Shown here: one piece after another, positions 55,725 through 64,000 of the stretch | Layout: each line of letters begins with the position of its first letter | How positions within the stretch are numbered: position 1 is the stretch's first letter | Assembly (NCBI GenBank): GCA_007922225.1 | Contig: ML679992.1 | Coordinates: 222,858 to 286,857 of the forward strand | Origin: Emydura subglobosa | Lineage: Eukaryota; Chordata; Testudines; Chelidae | DNA: 64,000 nucleotides | Reading direction: 5' to 3' | Notes under the pieces: generated by a model | The model's input: the letters and a program-made list of their open reading frames with translations, nothing else | The model's database searches: none | Told to the model about the DNA's origin: nothing | Position numbers and translations under genes: made by a program

Positions 55725-56395
55725 AGTAGCAGACCTTAAGGAGTGAGAAGTGGACTGTTCTAAGTGTGTCACAGGAGCCTAGATTGGGAAAGAGGCAGCG
55801 ATAGCAAAAAAAATCCACTAGAGGAGAGCAGAGCAACAGGCTCTTGGGCTGGGAAATCGATACTAGATGGCAGCAAGCTGAAGGAAATTGGGGAGGAAGG
55901 GGCAGAAATACTGACCAGTGACCAAAAGATTTCAGTAGCCAATCCAGTCATGGGAAAGCTAGGCTGTAAAATGGCTGGGGTGGAAGCAAATTGAAAGGAT
56001 GAGCTATGGGCAGATATTTATTAGAAAAGCCCATTAGGTGGCAGCCTCTATTGAATATTAATCGAAGGATGGTGCAATTGTATTATAACAGGCCATCAGC
56101 TTGGACAGGTATCACTCAAAAATATGAGCTGGTGTTTCATCATGGTCTCAAATACTTTTCACATCGGATCATTAGACTTAAAAAAAAAAAAAAAAGAGAC
56201 ATTTACACAAGACCCATTGCACATGTCCCACTGGGTGTTGTTAGCCACAGAGCTTGGGAGACATGAAATTAACCAAGAGGGAGAAAGGTTGAAGTGGAAC
56301 CATGTTAAAAAGCAGGAGAACCGAACACTAATCCAGAGGAAGCATTTACACAAATCGAAGGGCAGCCCCTTTTCCAAAGGTGGATCAATGCCCCT
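55725..56395 (+). repeat. Direct repeat flanking the 58-kb OR, copy 1
   Basis: Collinear with 59765-60445: 'aatccactagaggagagcag', 'gctgggaaatcgatactaga', 'gatttcagtagccaatccag', 'catggtctcaaatacttttc', 'gggagaaaggttgaagtgga', 'ccaaaggtggatcaatgccc'. An A-run (56180-56195) matches the A-run in copy 2. The two copies are diverged. They bracket the intact OR about 4 kb apart. The nature of the repeat is unknown. Confidence 0.75.
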
Positions 56396-57305
56396 GCTCA
56401 TCTCTTCAGGTAACTGCAGGTCTCTGCACAGAGAAAATCCAGCTTCTTCAGGAGGAGGAGACACGAGAACATCAGCTGTGGTATCTAACCCAGAGAAGTA
56501 GGAGCTCATCACTTCAGGCTGGGGCTGCCCTGGGGTGACAGGTGAGCACTGACTCCCCGACAGCGTTTCTCTCCCACCTTCCAAACAGGGGCATGAATGT
56601 GCTTTGGGAGGAGGAGAGGGACGAGGCAGGTGAGGTAATATCTATTATTGGACCAAATTCTGTGGGTCTCCAAGAGAAGCTTTTGAGCTCCTCCGAGCTC
56701 TTCTTCAGGTGAATGTTAATGCTTTTAACCACACCTTTCCCCATCAGCACCAGTCGGCGTCCAAAGCACTGTTTAACAGAGATGCAGATTGACATACAAC
56801 ATACAGATTAACATACAACATACAGTTCTCAGTTGGGAATCTGCCCCCCGACACACAAAGGGAGCTACCTTGATTTATACCAGCTGAGGGTCTGGCTCAG
56901 GGTGTCCCAATCGGGTAGCGAGTGGAGATGGAGTCTTACTAGCCCAGATCACACACGCCACCTTCGTTCTAGACTCTGCGTTCAGGGACAGCATCTTTTA
57001 CCACCCAGTGTCTTCTTCCTGTATTATCATCCCACAGTCGTTATGGAGTGGGGAGTGACAGCCTGGTTCTGACCCTTCCCCAGATCCACATTCCAAAGAG
57101 CTGTATTTTATTACTGCTACAAAGTGAATGTCAGGAAACAGAAAAGGCGCTGCCAGTCCCTCAGCACATCACCATCATCACCCCATGAACTAAGGAAGAA
57201 TTTACTCCACTTCATAATTTATGTAACAAATGCATCTCGTGCATGGGCTGAAAATTGTTCCTTTTCTTACTGGACACTGAAATGCTGACTATACCAGGAT
57301 ATATA
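56396..57305. other. Interval with dispersed repeat, no gene recognised
   Basis: 56622-56712 ('ggtgaggtaatatctattat', 'gggtctccaagagaagcttt') is the inverse of the dispersed repeat at about 37950-38125. About 56788-56822 has two tandem copies of 'acatacaacatacag'. Nothing else recognised. Confidence 0.45.
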
Positions 57306-57309
57306 GTTA

Positions 57310-57695
57310 GCTTGTTTTCCATTTCAGAGTTACCAACACAGAGTTACGAACTGCCCGGTTAGCCTCACACCTCGTTTGGACCCGGCAGCATGCAATCAGG
57401 CAGCAGCTGAGAGAGAGAGAGAAAAAGCAAATACAGCGCAGTCCTGTGTTAAACATAAACTTAAAAAGAAAGATTGGACAAGGTAAGGAACCTTTCTGTG
57501 CTTTTTTCATTTTAATTCAGATGGTGAAAAAGCTGCATTTTTCTTTTGCATAGTCAAGTTTCAAAGCTATCTTAAGTCAACGTTCAGTTGTAAACTTTCA
57601 AAAGAGCAAACAAAAGGTTTTGTTCTGAGTTAGGAATATTTCAGAGTTATAAACAACCTCCATTCCTGCGGTGTTCGTAACTGAGGTTCTACTGT
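57310..57695 (-). mobile_element. Tigger/mariner-like DNA transposon remnant
   Basis: The right end '...gttcgtaactgaggttctac' followed by 'tgta' is the inverse of a TA-CAGTAGAACCTC terminus, as in pogo/Tigger elements. The left part contains the partly matching 'cagagttaccaacacagagt' followed by 'tacgaactg'. The left terminus itself is not preserved. No transposase. Confidence 0.45.
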
Positions 57696-58147
57696 AATTC
57701 TCACAGAAGATCAGTGCCTAAGGACACTAGACTGCACTGGAAATCTCACTGCAAGATTTCCGTTGATGTATTTATTGATTTCAACTCCTGAGGCATGGCA
57801 TGATTCTGGCCACTGCCAGAAGCAAAATACAGCATTTAACATCATTGTTAAGCTCCTAAGTCACCAGATGGGATATGACAGCAGATAAAGAAATGCTCTG
57901 ATCTGCCTTTTTAATACTCAGCTGCCAGAACAATGGACTGTTGTTTCTGTAGTTATTAATCTGACTTGGCAGACAATGGTCTGCATAGTTACAAATAATC
58001 TGTTCTCGAGTTGAGCCTCCTAGCAACTTGCTCTTATGTCAACACTCAGTCTGGGGTAGGGAGAGGAAGGGGAGTTTACCAATATCTTTGGAAATAATTC
58101 AAAAGATTTAAATTTTAACTCTATGTTCTTCTGATTCAATTGCACAG
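57696..58147. other. OR upstream region
   Basis: No repeat recognised. A non-coding 5' exon of the OR at 58176 may lie here or further upstream. Confidence 0.35.
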
Positions 58148-58166
58148 TTTGTTTTATTGATCTCAG
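58148..58166 (+). promoter_or_regulatory. Probable splice acceptor of OR 5' UTR intron
   Basis: 'tttgttttattgatctcag' is a pyrimidine-rich tract ending in CAG, 9 bp before the OR start codon; same arrangement as at 10738-10754. Confidence 0.5.
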
Positions 58167-58175
58167 ACTCGGCCC

Positions 58176-59132
58176 ATGGCAGACACAGATTGGAGAAATC
58201 AAACGACCGTTATAGAATTCATCCTCCTTGGATTTGGGAAAGTCCATGGCATACAAATTCTTCTCTTCCTGCTGTTCCTAGTGATCTACATTGCAACCGT
58301 GGCCACAAACACCCTCATCATAGTGCTTGTTGTGACTGATCAGCACCTTCACACCCCCATGTACTTCCTCCTGGGGAACCTCTCTAGCTTGGAAACCTGT
58401 TATGCCTCCACCATCCTGCCCCGGATGCTGGCCAGTCTCCTGACTGGGGACAGAACCATCTCAGTCAGTGGCTGCCTCACACAACTGTACTTCTTTGGTT
58501 TTCTGGCAGCTACCGAATGCTATCTCCTAGCAGCGATGTCTTACGATCGCTATTTAGCGATATGTAAACCCCTGCACTATTCAACTCTTATGAGTACCAG
58601 GTTTTGTCTCCAGTTGGCTGCTGGGTCCTGGGTAAATGGTTGTCTGGCTATTGCCATCTTTGTCTTCTTCATATCACAGTTAATATTCTGTGGCCCGAAT
58701 GAAATCGACCATTTCTACTGTGACCCCATCCCACTGTTGGAACTCCCCTGCAGTGACACACACCTGGTCATATTGCTGGATTTCATCATAGCCTCTGTAT
58801 TCACCCTGCCTCCATTCCTGCTAACCCTGACATCCTACGTGAGTATCATCACCACCATCCTTAGAATCCCTTCCACCACCGGGAGGCAAAAAGCCTTTTC
58901 CACCTGCTCCTCTCACCTCATCGTCGTGACAGTTTTCTATGGAGCCTTAATGATTTTCCACCTACTACCGAAACATGACTCATGGCGAGAGCTGAACAAA
59001 GTGTTGTCTCTTTGCTTTACGGTCCTGACTCCCCTGCTAAACCCCCTCATCTACAGCCTGAGAAACAGGGAGGTCAAGAAAGCCTTCAGCAAAGCCATCC
59101 GTAAATGTGGCTTTCACAAAACCATTCAGTGA
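58176..59132 (+). CDS. Olfactory receptor, class II, family 6/10/11-like (intact)
   Basis: A single-exon odorant GPCR of 318 residues. The ATG at 58176 directly precedes a normal short N-terminus with N8-Q-T for glycosylation. Family marks are T44-N45 in TM1 (canonical Gly-Asn changed to Thr-Asn), LHTPMYFLL (58-66), C100 at the start of TM3, MSYDRYLAIC (121-130), the CGPNEIDHFYCD loop with C182, KAFSTCSSH (239-247) and PLLNPLIYS (286-294) in TM7, then the RNREVKKAF tail. The NEIDHFYCD loop and ILRIPSTTGRQ segment recall families 6, 10 and 11. No stop or shift is seen. It lies between two copies of a direct repeat and is followed within 100 bp by a hAT remnant that probably covers its 3' UTR. 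Confidence 0.93.
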   Translation: MADTDWRNQTTVIEFILLGFGKVHGIQILLFLLFLVIYIATVATNTLIIVLVVTDQHLHTPMYFLLGNLSSLETCYASTILPRMLASLLTGDRTISVSGCLTQLYFFGFLAATECYLLAAMSYDRYLAICKPLHYSTLMSTRFCLQLAAGSWVNGCLAIAIFVFFISQLIFCGPNEIDHFYCDPIPLLELPCSDTHLVILLDFIIASVFTLPPFLLTLTSYVSIITTILRIPSTTGRQKAFSTCSSHLIVVTVFYGALMIFHLLPKHDSWRELNKVLSLCFTVLTPLLNPLIYSLRNREVKKAFSKAIRKCGFHKTIQ

Positions 59133-59224
59133 CTCTGAGATAATAACTTAATGTGAGGTTTTCAAAGCTGCCTGGTGATTGAAGTGCTGAGGACAGAGCA
59201 CTGAAGGGAAAAGGACCTCTACGC

Positions 59225-59733
59225 CAGCGGGTCTCAACCTTTCCAGACTATTGTGCCCCTTCCAGGAGGCTGACTTTTCTTGCATTCTCCCAAGTTTCAT
59301 CTCAATTACAACTACTTGCTTACAAATTCAGACATACATTTCTCTATTTTTAACAGTCCATTCCTACTGAATAATTGCTCACTTTCTCCATGTTACCATA
59401 GAGTTATAGAATAAATCAACTGGAATATAAATATTGTACTTACATTTCAGTGTACCTGAAATCCAAGCCCTCCTTAAGGTAAAACCTGAGCCCCGCCACC
59501 TGGGTTTGAAGCATGTAATTTAGATTTGCAGGGCCCCTGTGGTGTAGGGTCCCAGACAATTGCCCTGCTTGCCATCCCCTAATGATGGCCCTGCACTTGT
59601 GACCCCACAAATAACGTGTCTCATGATGGTTGAGAAACACTGAACTAAGCAAATATCTAGATGAGTTGATGTACCCTCTGGAAGACCTCTGCGTACCCCC
59701 AGAGACACACATACCCCTGGTTGAGAACCACTG
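59225..59733 (+). mobile_element. hAT non-autonomous element with TIRs and 8-bp TSD
   Basis: The left end CAGCGGGTCTCAACC and the right end GGTTGAGAACCACTG are imperfect inverted repeats of the CAGTGGTTCTCAACC type. The flanks ctctacgc (59217-59224) and tgctatgc (59734-59741) share five of eight bases, consistent with an old 8-bp duplication. It is 509 bp with no transposase. An AATAAA at about 59411 lies inside and could be used by the OR upstream. Confidence 0.7.
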
Positions 59734-59764
59734 TGCTATGCTATGAAACAACCTGCGGAGAGTA

Positions 59765-60445
59765 GCAGGTGTTAAGAAGTGAGAAATGGGCTCTTATACT
59801 AAATAATGACCACTCGGTGACATAAGAGCTGAGATTGGGAAAAAGAAATCCACTAGAGGAGAGCAGAGCAGCAGGTTTTCATGCTGGGAAATCGACACTA
59901 GATGTAATCAGAGTAGAGACAACGGGGGGGGGGGGGGGGGGGAAGTCAGAAATACTGACTAGTGGCCAATAGATTTCTGTAGCCAATACAATAATGGGAA
60001 AGCTAGATTGTAAAATGGCCACTAAGTGACAGTGCACTGAAAGGCTGAAATATGGGCAGCTATTTTCAGAAATGACCATGAGGTGGCAACATCCATTGAA
60101 TACTAATGAAGGGGGGGGGGGGGGGAAGTACATTATAACACCCGATCCCTTTGGACAGGCAACTCCCACAAGTGTCAGCTGTAGTTTAATCATGATCTCA
60201 AATATTTTCCACATGGGATAGTTAGGCTTAAAAAAAAAGGATGCAATTACGCAGGTCACCTTGGGCAAGTCCCACTGGGCGCTGTTTGCTACAACGTTTT
60301 AGAGAGACAAAATGAACCAAGTGGGAGAAAGGCTGGAGTGGGACCACACTGAAAAGTGAGAAGACCCAATACAAATATGAGGGCGCAATCACACTTGGTA
60401 AATCAAAGCAAAGCCCCTCTTCCAAAGGCAGATCAATGCACCTTG
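59765..60445 (+). repeat. Direct repeat flanking the 58-kb OR, copy 2
   Basis: Diverged copy of 55725-56395. At two points where copy 1 has ordinary sequence ('attggggaggaaggggcag'; 'cgaaggatggtgcaa') this copy has pure G runs of about 19 (59924-59942) and 15 (60111-60125). They could form G-quadruplexes or be sequencing slips. Confidence 0.75.
59924..59942. repeat. Poly(G) run
   Basis: About 19 consecutive G; a second run of about 15 lies at 60111-60125. Confidence 0.9.
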
Positions 60446-62520
60446 CCAACTTGGCGACTGCGTAGCTAAATTGGACTATTTTTTAATTTACTTGGTGACA
60501 AAAGCATCAAAGCGACCAGCGACAAACCTAACGACTTTCACAGCTGTTCCTAGCTACACTCTGAGGAAGAAGCAGCTAAAATTCATAATCATAAAATCAG
60601 TCTATTTGTTAAGCACCCAATTTAAAAAAAACAGTGCACTCTATGCTTCCCTGAGCTGGACTCCCCGGCTTTCCCCTTCAGGGCTGGCGAGGGAGAAAGA
60701 GAGGGGAGATGTGTCAGCATGGGGCTAAAGTTGCTGCCACCCGTCCCTTGTTAGGCTCATTGCAATGTCTGGTCATCTTCCTCTTCCTCCTCCCTCCACC
60801 TCCTCTCCGGAGCCCAGACACAGAGGGGAGTGGGAGGAGGGGAAAGCGCTCCCCGCCTCCAACTTAGCTGCACAGAATGGCTCATGCCCCTGGAAGGTGG
60901 GGGGGATAGTTGACCCAGGGATGTGGAAAGAAACCCCGCTAGCCACCAAGGTTCCTATTCCCGCAGCCAGGGAGGTGATGGGATAGGGGCCACCCGCTGC
61001 ACCCAGAGTTACACAGTCCTGCCTTAAACCCTAATCCCGGCCCAGCTGCTGCCCAAAGGTGGGATCCCCACGTATTACAGCAGGAGAAGCTTTCCTGTAT
61101 TACGTTCTCCAGCTCTCTCTTTTTGCCCTTTTTCTAGCCCTTTGTGAAACTACCTGACTTTATATTTAATTCAGTTCACTATCTAAGGCATGTCAGACAA
61201 AAAAACTCCTTATTCCTTTCCCTGGCTACCATTTCACAGGCTTTATCCCACCATGGTTCGCTTTTCCTGTCTTTCGGCAGCATTGGTATCCTAGAGTAGC
61301 TAGGCTGGCTGTCTTTAGGGTTCCCTTATTAATATAACTGTACAAGGTCTCAATATTGCCATTCAGACATTGCTCAGTCACTAATTCCACACTTCTGGTT
61401 CCAAAGATTTCTCCTGTTCGCTTTTATTTATTTATTTTAAGATTCCAACTGGTGCTATTATCCTCATCTTCAGTATTTCCTTCTCCCCGATCTGTAGTTA
61501 ATCTCAGGAAGTGGTCACTGCCCATTCCCTCCCCTTGTCAATTTCCCAGCTGCATTTGCTCCCTATGATGCAAGAAGCTAGTCCCAGATCCAGACATGAG
61601 ATGCTTCCATCAGCCGTACTGAAGCCAGTAGTTGCGCCATCATTTCATATTACTAAATTATTCTCTTCAAAGATTTGCTCTTGACAGTTTTCTTTTTTTT
61701 TTCTTACTTCCCCACAATCTCTTGAGACTTCTCAGATCAGCACAGAGAATGAATGGGCATGTGACATCTGCAATTAATTCTTTCAGGTCCACAGCCTCTA
61801 GTTTCCTGCATGGGTTCTGCACATTATAAATCCTTAGAGATGCAGAATTGTTGTGTATTGGTATCTCAGTAGAATTATACTCAATATTTAGCTTTTTAAT
61901 CTATGCGCCAAGATAGCTCAGGTTCTCCTTAGTGAAGGCGCAGGCATGTCCACCCTTTTCTATTTCTCTATCATGTCGATATAGAGCATATGCTGGGATT
62001 TTTATAGTCTATTTTTTCTTGTAGTCAAGTCTCCATGTATATTATCTTAGCCTTTGTTTTCACATAAATATGTATCTTTAATTCCTGCCCATGTGCTATT
62101 AAGCTGTGGGTGTTCCAGCTGAAAATAGTCACTACTGTTCTTTAACTGTCCTATTTCCTTCACTGAGGAAAGTATGAAGCTGTTCTACTGACAGGTTGCT
62201 AGCCTGCAGGTACTTTTCAGCAGCTTTAATTATAATTCTTGTTTTCTGTTATTACTTTGATCATTAATGCAATGAATCTGTTTCTATTAGTACGTTATCC
62301 CCTTTCAGCCCAATGTCATTCATTACCTTCCCTTAATTTGTTGCAGGCTAATACCCAAGAGAGAATCCGATGTGGGGAAAGGCATCTCCTAACAGCTCCT
62401 GCACCGGAGATGTTATTAGTAACTTGTTTTTTTTTATTTCTCTAGCTCACTTTGCCTCAGTGCACCCTCCATACGCTGAGCTGCGCTTGTCTCCCGTTAC
62501 AACAGTTTGTTCTGTCCCTT
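60446..62520. other. Possible old LINE, no gene recognised
   Basis: About 60650-61010 is GC-rich without recognised features. In 61100-61860 the minus strand has broken frames with phrases such as GSDHFLRLTTD and KTGKANHGGIKPVK, reminiscent of a LINE endonuclease end and linker, with many stops. I cannot name the clade. Nothing recognised in 61870-62520. Confidence 0.3.
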
Positions 62521-64000
62521 CCTGGAAGTCCTGGCACAGTCAAGAAACTACGACATGATTGGAATAACTGAGACTTGGTGGAATAACTCTCATGATTGGA
62601 GCGCTGTCATGGATGGGTATAAACTGTTCAGGAAGGACAGGCAGGGGCGAAAGGGGGGAGGAGTTGCTCTGTATGAAAGAGAGCACTATGACTGCTCTGA
62701 GCTCCAGTATGAAACTGGAGATAAGTCAGTTGAGTGTCTCTGGGTTAAGCTTAGAAGCAAGAACAATAAGAGTGATGTCCTGGTGGGTGTCTGTTACAGA
62801 CCACCAGACCAGGAGGATGAGGTAGATGAGGCTTCCTTTACTCAACTAGGGAAAGTTTCCAGTTCACAGGGCCTGATTCTCATGGGAGACTTCAATCACC
62901 TGACATCTGCTGGAAGAGCAATACAGCAGAGCACAAACAATCCAGGAAGTTTTTGGAGAGTGTTGCAGACAATTTCCTGGTGCAAGTGCTGGAGCAACCA
63001 ACTAGGGGCCGTGCTTCTCTTGACCTGCTGCTCACAAACAGGGAAGATTTGGTAGGGGAAGTACAAGTGGGTGGCAACCTAGGCAGCAGTGACCATGAGA
63101 TGGTCGAGTTCAGGATCCTGACGAAAGGAAGAAAGGAGAGCAGCAGGATACGGACCATGGACTTCAGAAAAGCGGACTTTGACTCCCTCAGGGAACTGAT
63201 GGGCAGGATTCCATTGGAGGCTAATATGAGGGGGAAAGGAACCCAAGAGAGCTGGCTGTATTTTAAAGAGACCTCATTGAGGGCACAGGAGCAAACCATC
63301 CCGATGTGCAGAAAGAATAGCAAATATGGTAGGCGTCCAGCTTGGCTTAACAAAGATGTCCTTGGCGAACTTAAACACAAAAAAGAAGCTTACAAGAAGT
63401 GGAAGCTTGGTCAGATGACTAGGGAGGATTATATAAACACTGCTCGAACGTGCAGGAATGAAATCAGGAAGGCCAAAGCACAACTGGAGTTGCAGCTAGC
63501 AAGGGACGTGAAGGGGAACAAGAAAGGTTTCTACAGGCATGTTGCCAACAAGAGGAAGATTAGAGAAAGTGTGGGCCCCTTAGAGAATGAGGGAGGCGAC
63601 CTAGTGACGGAGGATGTGGAGAAAGCTGAGGTACTCAATGCCTTTTTTGCCTCTGTCTTCACAGACAAGATCAGCTCTCAGACTGCTGCACTGGGTGGCA
63701 CAGAATGGGAAGGAGGCGAACATCCCGCAGTGCAGAAGGAACGGGTCGAAGACTATTTAGAAGGATTGGACATTCACAAGTCCATGGGGCCGGATGCAAT
63801 GCACCCGAGGGTGCTGAGGGAGTTGGCTGAGGTGATTTCAGAGCCATTGGCTATTATCTTTGAAAGCTCGTGGCAACAGGGGGAGGTCCCTGAGGACTGG
63901 AAAAAAGCAAATCTAGTGCCCATCTTCAAAAAAGGGAGGAAAGAGGATCCAGGGAACTACAGACCGGTCAGCCTCACCTCAATCCCTGGAAAAATCATGG
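62521..64000 (+). mobile_element. CR1 LINE ORF2, nearly intact, runs off window
   Basis: Starting at LEVLAQSRNYDM the frame carries the endonuclease parts MIGITETWW (catalytic Glu), RQGRKGGGVALY, VLVGVCYRPP and LILMGDFNH (catalytic Asp/Asn). One missing C at about 62899 shifts the frame. From 62902 it is open for 366 codons to the window end: [19 protein letters not shown], the [18 protein letters not shown] linker, then the RT entry blocks [32 protein letters not shown] and [11 protein letters not shown]. It is 5' truncated at about 62521 inside the endonuclease. The single frameshift and lack of stops make it the youngest CR1 here. Its RT catalytic box would lie beyond the window. Confidence 0.93.

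Noticed and set aside
62892..63380. A 162-codon minus-strand frame with a close match at 21919-22404 plus strand
   Set aside because: The conserved frame is simply the antisense of the CR1 endonuclease-linker region; similarity reflects the shared element.

Overview
This is a vertebrate nuclear window, most likely from a turtle (possibly another sauropsid). The evidence is the repeat content: many copies of a CR1 LINE with the 'ggaagggacct...ctagtccaaccccctgctcaaagcagga' type 3' end, a Tx1-clade LINE, a SCAN-like Gypsy element, solo retroviral LTRs, hAT and Tigger-like remnants and MIR-like SINEs. Gene density is low and nothing resembles an operon. The single-copy content is olfactory receptors (ORs) plus one decayed glycosyltransferase.

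Layout. 1-17.7 kb: a direct duplication (about 300-5093 repeated at about 12960-17690). Its two copies carry different later insertions (CR1, hAT and a Gypsy element in or beside the first; CR1 fragments in the second). Between them sits an intact class II OR (10771-11703, OR13G1-like). 17.7-27.9 kb: an LTR, unassigned AT-rich DNA and two minus-strand CR1 copies. One of these (21219-22475) has lost its reverse transcriptase core through a deletion with microhomology at the junction. A possible leader exon lies at 26633-26711. 27.98-29.36 kb: an OR10-like pseudogene, missing its N-terminal third and split by a 666-bp solo LTR with a perfect 5-bp target duplication. 30-33 kb: an LTR/leader-type repeat with an expanded TGTGC array, then unassigned DNA. 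33.2-37.1 kb: a minus-strand pseudogene of a GT6-family (ABO/GBGT1/GGTA1-like) glycosyltransferase. Three exons are recognisable, with frameshifts and loss of the first Asp of the metal-binding DXD motif.

37-50 kb: repeat-rich DNA with a complete solo LTR (44286-44829, CCATT target duplication), MIR-like SINE, C-rich minisatellites in inverted orientation, CR1 nested in an older CR1, and a perfect inverted repeat (arms about 65 bp, 43581-43645 and 43950-44014) that no element explains. 50.2-55.0 kb: a GC-rich Tx1-clade LINE with a CCHC knuckle in ORF1 and an apurinic-type endonuclease in ORF2, but no RT core. 55.7-60.4 kb: a second intact class II OR (58176-59132), bracketed by two diverged direct copies of a repeat of about 650 bp and followed by a hAT remnant. 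62.5-64 kb: a young, nearly intact plus-strand CR1 endonuclease/RT region that runs off the window end.

The two intact ORs each have a good splice acceptor just upstream of the ATG, as expected for ORs with non-coding 5' exons. Nothing suggests a cooperating pathway: this looks like an OR cluster edge evolving by duplication, insertion and decay. All homology calls are from recognition of motifs; no database search was run.
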